Source: Alnus glutinosa
Taxonomy: Eukaryota; Streptophyta; Magnoliopsida; Fagales; Betulaceae
Assembly: GCF_958979055.1 (NCBI RefSeq)
Contig: NC_084886.1
Coordinates: 43,078,654-43,142,653, forward strand
DNA: 64,000 nt
Direction: 5' to 3'
Both the position numbers and the translations under genes were made by a program. Numbering within the stretch: position 1 is the first letter of the stretch; each line of letters begins with the position of its first letter. Below, one piece after another: positions 43,503 through 57,100 of this stretch. The notes under the pieces are model-generated. The model had not been told where the DNA came from. It was given only the letters and a program-made list of their open reading frames with translations, and searched no databases.

Positions 43503-46500
43503 GCTTTTTCCAATTTTTTTTCTTTTTTTTTTAATCACTAAAAAATTCCTAACCCGCACAAATCTCACACTCATGTAGATCGAACCCCAAACCTCCTCCC
43601 TTAATGGAGGGAGGGGGATGGGAGGTTGAAGCCAAGGGGAAGTACAAAAAGAGAAGATGATTGAACACAATTCAAATATATCATAAAGATCTTATGCCCT
43701 CATCAACTAGAAGAAGAAAAAGCATATTGGCAGCATGCCACTACTTCTGATCACTATGAATCACTATGAGTCACTATGAGTGGGAACGTCCTGATAGACG
43801 CACAATCCAACTGCGTGAGACTAAAGAACATGGTAAAAAGCAATCTATTGCCGCCTTAATTGACTTTCAAGTTCTGTTGGTTCCTTTCTGATTAACTAAA
43901 TAATATCATAAAGCAGATGTAGCATCTTGCTTGTTGAAATTTCATGGCTAAATATAACTGATCTCTTGAGTGTTTACAGAAGAAAAAGCATTTGTCTAAT
44001 CGATGAGAAAACCTCAGAGGAAAGACTATCTGTTCAATCATTTTGTTCTGCTTTCATCTCTCTTTCTCTTGTTATAATTAAGCCATTCTAGTGCATCCAA
44101 GTGAATGCAGAGAGGTATGCGTATACTATACACCAGGGCATACTGTCCCAATTGGGTTCCATCTCAAATTTTAAAATGGCTGAAAATACAAATAAAAAGC
44201 ACTAACCAACAAGCCTTCCTGGAGTGCTAGTTGCTTTGCAGTTTCAACAGCTTCATCACTAGATATCTGCAAAAATAACAGCATGTGAGAACTTAGTAAT
44301 GGTAAACACACAAAAGGAAGAGTTGACGTTTATGACAACTACTAACCAAAGAACTATAATTCAAATGACACTTCCTGCCCTTGTAAGAATAAGGTGGAGG
44401 ATGAAGTCGTAAGTTCAAAACTCACTGGGTATGTGTGTAGCTTACCAATTAAAAAAAAAAAAAAAAAAAAAAAAGGAAAATTACTTAAGAAACACTAGTG
44501 CCTACACATTGTGCATGTGCTCACTAATTGCAAACGCATGTTTTACCCAGTGGACCATTGAACCAAAAGATAAGGCAAGCAAGGCATTGAAGCAACAGGT
44601 CTAAGCAGTTTTTTTTCCTTGAAGATTACTGTAGCAAGAATGTACTAAAGAAAATCAACATGCTTGTGTATGACTAGAGATGACCTATGTTCATGCATAG
44701 GCACATGTACTGCACTAATAAAGGTCGCTGAGAGATTCTCATTAGACATCTCCAGTCTTAATTAGCACTTGGAAAATGGTCATATTTATGCTAATTTAGG
44801 CCGCATTACATAGCAGCAACAAAGATAATGATCCATCTATATTATGATCCATTAATACAAATATTACTATGTTCTGAAATTTAGCATCTACAATTACCAC
44901 AATCCCAAGTAAATAAGTAATGAACCTAATTCCACTTAACTAGTTCTTCGCTGATCACTTAGCAAAGAATTTATTGTCATAATGATACAAAGATGCAAGA
45001 TTAACAAAATCCCATGTTAACATAATCAAAATTTGTGCTGCCTAAATCAGTGAAAGTCCCACTACTTTGTCTTGGGGTGGTCGGTCATCCATGACATGAG
45101 GAGATTCCAAAACCTACTAGGGAATAAAGTAGAAGAAAAACAGAAATAATCAAGTTGAAGGCAATATGGTATAACATAAGAAGTTAACACTTGACCTCTA
45201 TGACTTCGTCAACCACTTCTCGATCCAAATTCCTGGGTACAAAACCAGCTCCAATTCCTTGAATCTTGTGAGGACCTGCATTCAAATGGTAATAGCATAA
45301 CAAGTCAAATAATTTAAAAAATAAAAAATAAAACCCTTAAAAATATATAAGATTTAACTGAAATAGTCAGAATTATTTGTTGTCTTACCAGGCTTTCCAC
45401 CTGAAAGTATGTTGCTTTCTAAAGGTTCTATACCAATGACCTGATACATCATGAGTCAAACCGGACTGCTCAAATAAAATATAAATAAAGGTAAAAGATG
45501 ACAGCCCTTTCTTTGAAAACATTTTTCTTATCGCTAAGGGAAATCATATGCCAGGAAAGCATGAAACTCCCCATCCCTCTTCATAGGACATGTTGTAAGA
45601 GCAATTTGGTCAGTCAGCACATGAACATAAGACAGATGGCCGAAATGGTTTGACAAAAATTTTACCTTTATTTTGGGATTTTTCTGTTTAAGGAACCGAC
45701 CAACACCAGAAATGGTTCCACCAGTTCCGATGCCTGCTATAAATATATCCACCTTGCCTCTTGTATCTTCCCAGATTTCTGGACCAGTTGTGTCATAGTG
45801 TACCTGCACATAGAACACAATAACTCCCACATTTATATCTCACTGTATCAAAGCCAACATGCTACTAAAACAAGATCTCCAGGCCAAAGCATTATCCTAA
45901 TAATACAATCCTACCTACACAACTACAGAAATTCTATAGGACTAAAAAACTTCTCAGAAAAAGTCTCAAATTTGAGTACATACTCACAAATCCTTAATAT
46001 AACATCAGTCTCATATCTGGGCATCAACCCCAATAGTTTGCTCTCATCTTAAACAGTTTCGACATAATTAATGTCATTATCATCAACGTCGCTATTATAT
46101 ATTTTTTAAGTAATATTCCTTGTATACTTTCTGTGTACCTAGGGCGCCTTACGCTTTTTATATACATCTTGATTACCGATCAAAAAAAATATTTTATAAG
46201 TAATAAATTAATCGTAATTATCATCATCGTCATTACCGTTAAGTGATTGAGAACAAAATATCCAAGACAAATATAATGAGGAAAACTTAAGGCTTAGTTA
46301 TCACTGGCTGCCATCTAGAACTGGGCCCTTGACCATTCTACATGTGCCAGGAGTTGTTTTACAACGCTATCTAGACAATCCATATTTCAGGTCCACAACA
46401 CTATAGCCAGATGACCCCATGATCTTGATAGGCAAGAATATATTATACATAGGATGTAAGGTGATTTCTTGTTGATTGATGGAACACTTTCTACCAACTG

Positions 46501-49500
46501 GGTGAAGATCAACAAGCACATTGTCCAATTTTATAAAGAGATGTATACTGAGCAATTTAGCTAGCGGCCTTTGTTGGATGGCCTTCCCTTTGATTCTATT
46601 GGGGAGGCTGAGGCTATATGGCTGGAGAGAGAATTTGAGGAAAGGAGGTGTCGGAGGTAGTGAAAGCAATGAAGGGTGACAAGTCGCTAGGCCTTGACGG
46701 CTTCTCTATGGCATTCTTCCATGCTTGTTGGGATGCGTTAAAAGAAGACATTATGAAGGCGTTTCGTGACTTCCACATTAGAGGTAAGTTTGAAAGGAGC
46801 CTCAATGCTACATTCATCATCCTCATTCCGAAGATTCCAGGGGTTGTTGATCCCAAAGCCTTTCACTCAATTAAACCTTGTGAGTGGCATTTACAAAAAA
46901 AAAAAATTGATAAGTAATTGTAACTCAGTTCATTAAAAGCGGAGAGGGGCGCAACCCTTATACATGGAAAGTATACAAGAGAGCCCCTAAATGGGACGAG
47001 AAGAGAATAAATTTAAAAAGTCCACAAAAGTAAAAGCATTCAAGCAATGATGGGGCGCTATCCAAATATACAACATATTAAGTAAACACTTCCTTAGCTC
47101 CACCATTGATGTCTCTACATCTTCAAAAAGCCGCGCATTTCGTTCCCTCCAAATACACCACAATAAACACAATGGAGCTAACCGCCAAACTTCTTTATCA
47201 CGACCATACCCAACCGACACGCCCTAACTAGTCAACACCTCCAACACCGTTCGTGGCATCACCCACTCTACCCCAAATAGGACGAAAATGTAACTCCAAA
47301 GATCCCGGGCAACTTCCCAGTGAAGCAACAAATAATCAATAAACTCTCCATTCTTCTTACACATACAACACCACTCAATCACTATGATATTCCTTTTACG
47401 CAAGTTATCATGCGTCAAAATTTTACCCAAAGCTGCTGACCAAATAAAAAAAACCACCCTAGTCAGAGCCTTAACACGCCAAATACTCTTTCCATGGAAA
47501 AGATGGGCCCTTTCTTCTAATCAGTACTTCATAATAGGAGCTCACCTCAAAAAAACCCTTTTTAGAAGGGTTCCAAACTAACATGTCGCCCTCTCCATAT
47601 CAAACATAAGAGGAGTAAATCCGATCGAAGAAAGAAAGAACCATCTCTATCTCCCAATCCTGGATTTCTTGTAAAAAGAACATTTCATTGAATAACTCCG
47701 TTATGAACGACCAGGTTATTATCCACCATCGCATCTTTGTTCCTCGCAATACTAAACAAAACTGGAAAGCACTGCTTCAAAGAACTATCCCCACACCACC
47801 AATCATGCCAGAAACTAATAAATGACCCATCCCCCACCTCAAAACGAACAAAATTATAAAACTTCTCCCATCCCCTCCTAATATGTTTCCACACACCCAC
47901 TCCATAAGAACCCAACACCTCTTTCGAACACCACCCACCCTTTAGGCTCTCAAATTTTGCGTCAATCACCAATCGCCATAAAGCCTCTCTCTCCCTACCA
48001 TATCTCCACAACCATTTACCCAGAAGAGCTTGATTAAACTGGATGAAGTTGTGAACTCCCAACCTACCTGAATGCAAAGGAGTACATATCCTGTTCCATT
48101 TCACTAAATGAAATTTGGCCTCATCTCCAATACCACCCCAAAGAAAAGCCTTATGAATCTTATCAAGACAATTAGCTACCCTCACTGGAATAGGAAACAG
48201 CGACAAGAGATATGTAGGAAGATTGGAGAACGTACTTTTAATAAGAGTCAGCTGCCCACCCTCAGACAAATTTAAACGCTTCCATCCAGCCAACCTCCTT
48301 TCCATTTTCTCAACAACACCATTCCAAATGGACACGGATTTGTAAGAAGCTCCCAATGGCAAACACAAGTATGTCAAAGGCAAAGAAGCGACCCGACAAC
48401 CAAGTAGGTGAGCCAACCTATCGACATCCTCTACCGCACCGATAGGAACAACTTCTGATTTTCCTAAGTTAATCTTTAAGCCCGAAACTGCCTCAAAACA
48501 TAGAAAAATACACCTCAGATGTCGAATCTGATCTTCCTGCGTGCCACAAAAAATCAACATGTCATCAGCGAACAGTAAATGATTCACAACTAAAGACTCG
48601 GACTCCCTGGATCCCACTGCAAACCCTGTCAAATTGCCCTGATCCAAAGCGGCAATCAGCATCCGGCTCAAAGCCTCCATAACCACAACAAAAAAAGAGA
48701 AAGAGGATCTCCTTGTCGCAAACCACAAGAGCTATAAAAGAAACCTGACGGGGTTCCATTCGCAAGAATAGAAAATCTCACCGTAGAGATACAAAAACGT
48801 ATCCAAGCCCTCCATTTTTCCCCAAAACCACAACGGTGCAACAAATATAGCAAAAAGTCACAATTCACATGATCATAAGCCTTCTCCAGATCCAACTTAC
48901 ACAACAGCCCAGGGTCCCCCGATCGAATTTGACTATCCACACATTCGTTTGCAATAAGCACAAAGTCTGAAATTTGTCGACCACCAATAAACGCATTCTG
49001 AGTGTTGGAGATAATCTTGCCCAAAACTGATTTAAATCTGTTCGCAAGGACCTTTGAAATAATCTTGTAAATCCCCCCTACCAAACTAATAGGGCGAAAA
49101 TCTCTCACATCCATGGCACCAGTCTTCTTAGGAATCAAGGAGACAAAAGTAGCATCAAAGCTCTTTTCAAACTTGCCTCGAGCATGAAATTCTGCAAAAA
49201 CATCCATAATGTCAGATTTTAAAAAATCCCAACACTTCTGAAAGAAAGCCAAAGTGAATCTGTCAGGACCCAGCGCCTTATCTCCATTCAAATCCCTGAT
49301 CACATCCCACACCTCCTTCTCCTCAAACGCTCTTTCTAGCCAACTGCTCTCATCCGCATCAATGGATAAAAAAGATAAGCCCTCCACCCTAGGCCGCCAA
49401 GAACAATTCTCAAAGTACAAATTGTTGTAATATTAAACTATATGCTCCTTAATCTCCGCAAGATTCTTGGAGATTGTACCGTTAATACTCAAAGAATCCA

Positions 49501-52500
49501 CTTGATTGAATTTACGATGTGAGTTGGCCACCCTGTGAAAAAAGTTTGTGTTCTTGTCCCCCTCCTTCAACCACAAAGCTCTAGATTTTTGCCTCCAACT
49601 CATTTCCCCAAAGAGAAGAGTCTTCTCCAGCTCTCTCAACATATCTACCTTACGAACTTTTTCATCCTCCTCTAGGAAACGGCATTCTTCAATTAACTCC
49701 AACTCTCGAATACCCTCCAATAATTCTTTCTTCTTCTTCCCTATATCACCAAACACTTCTTCATTCCATTTCTTCAAATCAAACTCCAAAGCCTTCAATT
49801 TATTAGCCAAAAAGAAACTTGGCAAACCAGAAAACTCATAAGACATCCACCACTTTTTAACATGCTCAACAAAACCCTCGTATTTCAGCCACATGTTCTC
49901 AAACTTAAAATACATGTTTCCCCCTTTTGTTGTCCCACAATCCAATAACAAAAGAAAATGATTGGAGAGAAGTCTTGTCAATCTCCTCTATGACACTTCA
50001 GGAAAGCATTCCTCCCACTCCGGAGAAACTAAGAACCTATCGATTCTAGCCATATTTGATCTTCCTGATTATTAGACCAAGTAAACTAGCCATCTTCAAG
50101 GGGTAGGTCCACCAAATTATGCATGAAAATGAAGTCTGAAAACTCTTCCATAGCTACAAAGTAGCCAGCACCACTAGATCTCTCACTAGGGAAACGAACC
50201 ACATTAAAATCCCCCCCAATACACCAAGGCATCTCCCACCAACTCATCAATCCAGCTAATTCAGCCCACAAATCCCTCCTCTCCCTATCATCATTAGGAC
50301 CATAAACCCCCCCAAAAGCCCAAACTACATTATCTCCAGTGTTGCGCAAAGAACAAGCAACGATGTATCTACCTATACATTCCTCCACTTTCTCCACCAC
50401 CCTTCTATCCCACATTAACAAAATCTCACCCGACGCTCCATTGGCACCCAAATAGCACCAATCAACATGATAGCAACCCCATAAACTCCACACCACCTCC
50501 CTTGAGATAACTGTCATCTTTGTCTCCACCAAGCATACAATATCCGCCTTCCAATCCCTTAGAAGCCCTCTAATCTCCAATCTTTTCTCAATCGCATTAA
50601 GCCCTCTAACGTTCCTCATTAATATTTTAGGCGTCATATAAGCGAGATGGACCCCTACCCTTATGCCTGCCTCTAACATAATGATCCCCTTTCTTCTCAT
50701 AGATAATAGACCAAGCCAACCTATTTAATTCCCTCTGCCCTTTCACCCCTTGTGAAGACAAATAATTAGTCTTAGGATTTGCCAAGGAGAGGTCTCTGGC
50801 AGCTTCAACCTCCTCAAACAAAGCCAACAATCTGTCCTCGAATCGACCACAAGATAGCCCAAGCATTTACAAAATTATTACTAAGATTTTGCCAAACAGG
50901 CTAAAAATAGTGTTGGAGAAAATTATTTATAAGCCGCAAAGTGCCTTCATCCAGGGTAGACAGATCTTAGATCCTATTCTTATTGCCAATGAATGTCTTG
51001 ATAGTAAAATAAGATATGGGGAGTCGGGTGTACTTAGCAAGCTGAACTTTAAAAAAACCTATGATCATGTTAATTGGGATTTTCTTATCTACATGCTGAG
51101 GAGATGTGGTTTTGGGGGAAAGCGGTGCTCTTGGACAGCTCATTGTATTTCTACGATGTAGTTCTCAGTTTTGGTGAACGGCACTCCCACGAGTTTTTTT
51201 AGTAGCTCCTGCGGCTTGAGACAAGGGGACCCTCTATCCCCTCTATTGTTTGTCATTGTGATGGAGGCTGAGTAGGATGATTTATGCTGCCGTGAGTGGA
51301 GGGACTATTATCTGGCTTCTCGATGGGGACAGGGATTGATATCTCCTATCTTTTATTTGCTTATGATACTCTGATTTTCAGCAAGGCTGACCCTGATCAT
51401 CTACGACATATGTGGTGCTTGCTTTTATGTTTTGAAGCTGTCTCGAGCTTGAAGATTAATTTGGCTAAGTCAATTTTGGCTCTCTTGGGTGATGATGTTG
51501 ACGTGGATGGATTGGCAAGTATTATGGGCTATGGGGTTTTCTCTCTGCCTCTAAAGTATCTTGGTCTTCCATTGGGGGCCTCCTATATAAGGTCAAGTCT
51601 ATTTGGAACAACATTATTAAAAAGATAGAGCGTCGCTTGGCTAGTTGGAAAATGATGTATCTGTCTAAGGGTGGTAGAATTACCCTTATAGAGACTACAC
51701 TTTTCAATTTACCTACGTATTTCGTGTCCCCATTTCCTCTTCTTGCAGATTGCAAACCATATCGAGACTTCAACATGATTTCCTATGGAGTGGGCTAGGT
51801 GAAGAGTTCGAATATCACCTAATAAGCTAGTCCAAGGCTTGTTCACCGATCTCTAAAGGAGGGTTGGGGGTCCAGAACTTGTTGATGTTCAATCAAGCTC
51901 TCTTAGGAAAATAGCTATGGCGCTATGTGTAACACCATGGTCCCATATTGAAAACAGATGAATGGCTTACATAGAGTGATTGGTTTATAAGAGATAGTTA
52001 TGAGTGCTAAGTCCTACATTGCCGAGTTACTAGGTGAAAGTGTGAAACTACGCTTTATAATGAATTCTAAGAAAGCTCCAAATTGACTAGTCCTTTTTGG
52101 GTAATAGTACAGATGTGGTTAGCGTTTTTCTCTGTGACGTTATAAATGGTATCAGGGCCACCTAGTAACGCAAGGCCATATGGTACTGGAGCGCTGCATG
52201 ACGTGGCCCTAACGAGGACGTCAGGGGTTTAAGGGGGAGTTTGTAACACCCTGGTCCCATATTGGGAAGAGATGAATATCTCACATAGAGTGAGTGGTTT
52301 ATAAGAGATAGTCATGAGTGGTAAGTCTCACATTGCCTAGTTACTAGGTGAAACTTGGCTTTATAATGAATTTTAGAAAAGCTTCAAATTGACTAGTCCT
52401 TTTGAGGTGATAGTGCATATGTGGCTAGTATTTTTTCCTGTGTCGTTACACTATGCACATGAGAGAGACTTGGTAGAGAGTGGTGGTAGACTCTAAATTT

Positions 52501-54133
52501 GGCAATTCGTGGGGAGGGTGATGTTCTAATGAGCCTCTTGGGACGTATGGGGTGGGTTTATGGAAGAATATTAGGAGTTGGAGGAAGTTGTCTAACGGTA
52601 CCAAATTTGATGTGGGAGATGGCTCCAAAGTTAATTTCTGGCATGATCTGTTGTGTGGAGATATGGCTCTTAAGTATGCCTTTCTATATTTATTTGTCAC
52701 TGCGTGTGCGAAGTATGCTTCTGTTGCGGCTCACTTGGAGTTTTCAAATGGCTCCAATGGTAAGCTTTGTTAGAGCAGCTCATGACTGGGAGGTGGATGT
52801 CTTTGCCTTTTTCTTCAAGGTGTTGTATTCAACTAGCGTGAGACGGAAAGGTGAAGACAAGCTTTGGTGGATCCCCTCCAAAAGAGGTTTGTTCATTGTT
52901 AGATCCTTCTACAATGTCTTGATTCGCAATGATGGCTTACATTTCCCTTGGAAAAGTGTTTGGCAGACTAAAGTTCCTTTGAGGGCAGCTTTTTTTGCTT
53001 GATCGATGGTCCTAGAAATATCCTTACTATGGATAATCCGAGGAAACAGCATGTCAGTGTAGTTGATAGGTGTTGTATGTGTAAAAAGAATGAGGAGTCT
53101 GTGGGTTCTTCTCTATTGTGAGGTTTGTTGGTACCTTGAGGGATGTTTTCTTCGGTCGATTTGGATAGTCTTAGGTTATGCCTAGACGAGTAGTCGACTT
53201 ATATGCATGTTGGTGGATTGTCGGGAGCGCTCGAAGTGTTGTTGTGTCGAAGATGGTGCCTTTATGCCTCTTGTTGTATCTATAGAGGAAAATGAATGAT
53301 ATAAGTTTTGAGGACTGTGAGAAGACTTTAGAGGAGATTAAGTCATTATTTTTCTATAATTTGTATATTTGGGCAGTCATATTTGTTTATCCTTTGGTGA
53401 TTAGTTACCATGATTTTCTTGTTCTCTTTCTCCTTCTAGTTAAGTGTTTTCTCATGTATATTTCTTATGTACCTGGTGCGCCTTACACTTTTAATGATAT
53501 CTTAAATACTTATAAAAAGAAAAAAAAAAAAGGGTGTAAGGTGATTGAAATAATCACATCAGTACAAGCCATGGAGAACTCTTAGATGGCTCCTCACAGC
53601 TATTCTGTTAATTAAATGCATCTGCACAATATTATTCTGTGTCAATGCAAGTGCTCTGTTTCTGCTAAATGTTTCAGTAAATGGCCACACTTTGCACTGC
53701 AGGTTCTTTAATTGGAAAATATAGCTAAAGCATAAATGTTAATACAACAGTAGTAATGAATATAAACTGAGAAAATGCAGGAAAGTTTGTTGCAAAACGC
53801 ATAAGCCCCATTTCTACCATAGTTACAGGTGGATGTAAATCCTGATCTTTGACATGAGTTAAGTGAATTTATTAGAAAGGGAAAGATATTGTAGATGTCT
53901 TTACAGTTTAACCTTTTATCAAATCACTCTCCAAGGTTTAAAATTTTTAAATCACTCCTTAAGTTATACTCCAGTATCAAATTGCTCCTTCCATACACTT
54001 GCCATTAGGGTTTTTAATTGAAATTGTGACATATAGGCATAAGACCACATTAGACCCAATGAAATAGCTCCACGTGTATAGAAGTGCCACCTCATCTTGA
54101 AACATGGCAAAAAAAAACCCCAAAGAAAAAAAA

Positions 54134-54164
<31 letters not shown>

Positions 54165-57100
54165 GGAAAGAGAAAGTGATCCGACTATTGGAGGTGGCAC
54201 GCGGCCACCACTCTTTTCTTTTTTTTTTTATTTTTTTTTTTTTTTTTTTTTGGGGGGTGGGTTGGTTTTCTTTCTTTCTTTCTTTCTGTCTATCCTCTTT
54301 TATTCTTTCGCCATGTGTCAAGCTAAAATGGCACTTCTTTACACATTGAGCTATTTTATTGGGTCTAATGCAGTCTTCTAACCTGTGTCACAATTTCCAT
54401 TAAAAATCCTAACAGCAAATGTACATAAGGGGTAGCCATGAGCCACCCCAACAGAGAGGGTGGATGTGCAGCCATCCCCTCCCTCCTCTCTTTTTTTCCT
54501 CTTTTTTTCCTCTTTTTTTTTTTGCCATATGTCAAGTTAAGCTGGCATTTGTCCATGTTGAGCTATTTTATTGGGTTTGACTTATGCCTACATATCACAA
54601 TTTCTGCTAAAAACCCTATTGGCAAGTGTATGGAGGGAGCAATTTGATAACAAGCATACCTTAAGAAGTGATTTGATAAATTTTAAACCATAGAGAGTGA
54701 TTTGATAAAAGGTTAAACTCCATAACCTCTACAGTATTTTTCCCTAATCAAAAAGCATGCGCCTGTTAGGACTGCAAATTTCTTAATTTTAAACATAACA
54801 TAATTATAATTAGAAGATATGCATGATCAGTAGCATTGCAAGAGAACTTCATCAGATGAGACATGAGTCCAATTTCAATCAAATTGTGGGCATATCTGGC
54901 ATTGTCCCACAATGACACAAGTCTCCTCATGCTTTACGGTTGGTTTACAATGATTCCATGACACTAGATATCGGTAGAATGCAATGACAGAGAAGAAGTA
55001 TATCCTAAGATAATTATGAGGTGCAACAAGTCATGAGTGGATACTGTGGCCACATACCTTAGGATTAGCAGGATTGTCAAATTGTTGAAGCATGTAGGCA
55101 TTGGGTGTTCTTTTCAAAATCTCTTCAGCTTTTTGAACTGCTCCCTTCATGCCCTTTGCTGAATCAGTCAATACAAGCTCAGCCCCAAACGCTTTTAGAA
55201 GAACCCTTCTTTCCAAACTCATTGATGCTGGCATTGTCAAGATGAGTTTATATCCTTTTGAAGCTGCAATAAATGCAAGACCAATGCCTGTGTTTCCACT
55301 TGTAGGTTCCACAAGAATACTCTACAAAATACATGAAAGAAACAGCTCTCTCAGAATGACTCCGGACGTTATGCAGGAGCAACTAAATGAAGCTCCAGTT
55401 TAATCCGCCCATCAGAATGAGAGCCACAAAATAATATGGATAGTGATTTGTTTTAGTCATCTCATGGAGGCTCCAGCAAAAATAGCAGACATTTGAGTCA
55501 GTTAAAATTTACAGATAAAAGACAACTACAACATATGAACTCAATTACTCAATCCACGACAGAAGGCTTTATATTTCACAACGATCAAAGCCCCTACAAT
55601 TTCATGTCACCACCATTGCAACTATTGCATGCTATGGGCCATTGCCAACTGGTTCGATTAATTTTAAGAAGTTGGTGATACAAACCTTGTTTACGTGGAG
55701 AGTGACGCTATAGTCTATGCCTGACTGTTCTTATTCTGATTTTTTAGATTTGTCTGCTTCTTTCTCTTTAAATTAGGGGTATCATGTATACATCCTGTGT
55801 ACTTTGAGCTGCACCTCTCTGCGCTTTTTTGCAATATACTTTACTTATCAAGAAAAAAAAAACTGTCAGACAACTTTCCTGCACACCTGGAGTAGATGAA
55901 TACATGATGAATCCAATTACTGGCTTGAAATATAAGGGTGACACAGGCCGCATTATAATTATGACAAAAGGCATGCATTAAGGCCCACTTCCCGCTACAG
56001 GATAGGCCAACCATAAATTGACCCTCACTAAAAAAGTTCAAGGTCTGACGGTGCACCATAACTCTAGCTTAAGGCACAATACTCCTATAGAAACATACTA
56101 AAATGGCATTACATTGATCTGGGTATTCATGCTTACAAGAAATTGCATACAGAGATAATTTTCATCAAGGTGGCCAATCAGGCTACCTTGTTTACGAGGA
56201 GTCAAATTTCTGGCTAAAGTGTCCAAATGGCAAAAGCCATAAGGTAATGCTGCGTATATAGTAAGTGCATATTACAATTCCATTCAAAGCGCAGAACAGT
56301 TGTATCTACGCCCCTTACCTTTCCAGGTGTTATTACTCCTTTTTGTTCAGCCTCAGCTATCATACTGTAACCTATCCTGCAGCCAAATATCAGAATATTT
56401 AATTAGAACAATAAACATCATTGTCCAAGTCTAGTCCCAAGAATTTTAAGGACAGATACTAGGAAATTAGCTTTTCATATGGATAAAACTATCCTCACAG
56501 TATAGGAAACACCTTTTTGACCTTAGACATGACATATGAGTCATAAATCACTACAACTGGACATATTAACTGTCTAAATTGTGAACTTGTTAGGACAGAA
56601 AGCTAGATTTTACTCGCTGAAGAAATGACCTTTCAGAAAAACCTGCATGATGAGATAGTACGGACAATCTGACATATGGAGGGTGTTTGGCAAACATTTC
56701 CAACTCCCCCTCTATTTTTTTCACTTTTCCCAAAAAAATCAAATCCAAAACATTCTCTCTTTTTTTCACTTATTATATCACATCAATAATTTTTTATTAC
56801 TATTCAAATAAAAAAAACCCACTACAAAACAAAACTTTTTCACTTTTCTATAAAACAATTCCAAACTTTTATATACTTTATATCACATCAATCACTTTTT
56901 ACTACTATTCAAACTTTTTACTACAAAAATTCCTCAATCACAAATGTTTGCCAAACACACCCATGGACTCCCTGGAACTCCAAAAAAGCTTCAAGTGTCC
57001 ATAGAAAAGAATCAAAAAGCAGTGTGTATTAGTAATAGGCTAATAGCATTTATAAGTCCACCTAATTCCAAAAGTGGGTCATTCAGATTGTCAGTTCTAT

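Larger units (their letters stand above)
46467..53534 (+). mobile_element. L1-type LINE B (outer), interrupted by LINE A and a TRIM
   Basis: Plus-strand LINE in intron 4. The left part (46467-46906) carries [28 protein letters not shown] and [20 protein letters not shown]; it resumes at 50873 with [52 protein letters not shown] (catalytic FADD replaced by FAYD), [11 protein letters not shown] and zf-RVT. It ends in ATGTATATTTCTTATGTACC and a poly-A near 53521. Target-site duplication TGTAAGGTGATT at 46455-46466 and 53535-53546. Several stops and frameshifts, so inactive. 5'-truncated within the region before RT. Confidence 0.88.

Noticed and set aside
43284-43670. Open frame with Ser-Leu and Thr-His repeats
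   Set aside because: Translation of the (TG)n(AG)n microsatellite in an intron.
54097-54381. Lys-rich and Phe-rich open frames
   Set aside because: Translation of poly-A and poly-T tracts inside a fold-back element.
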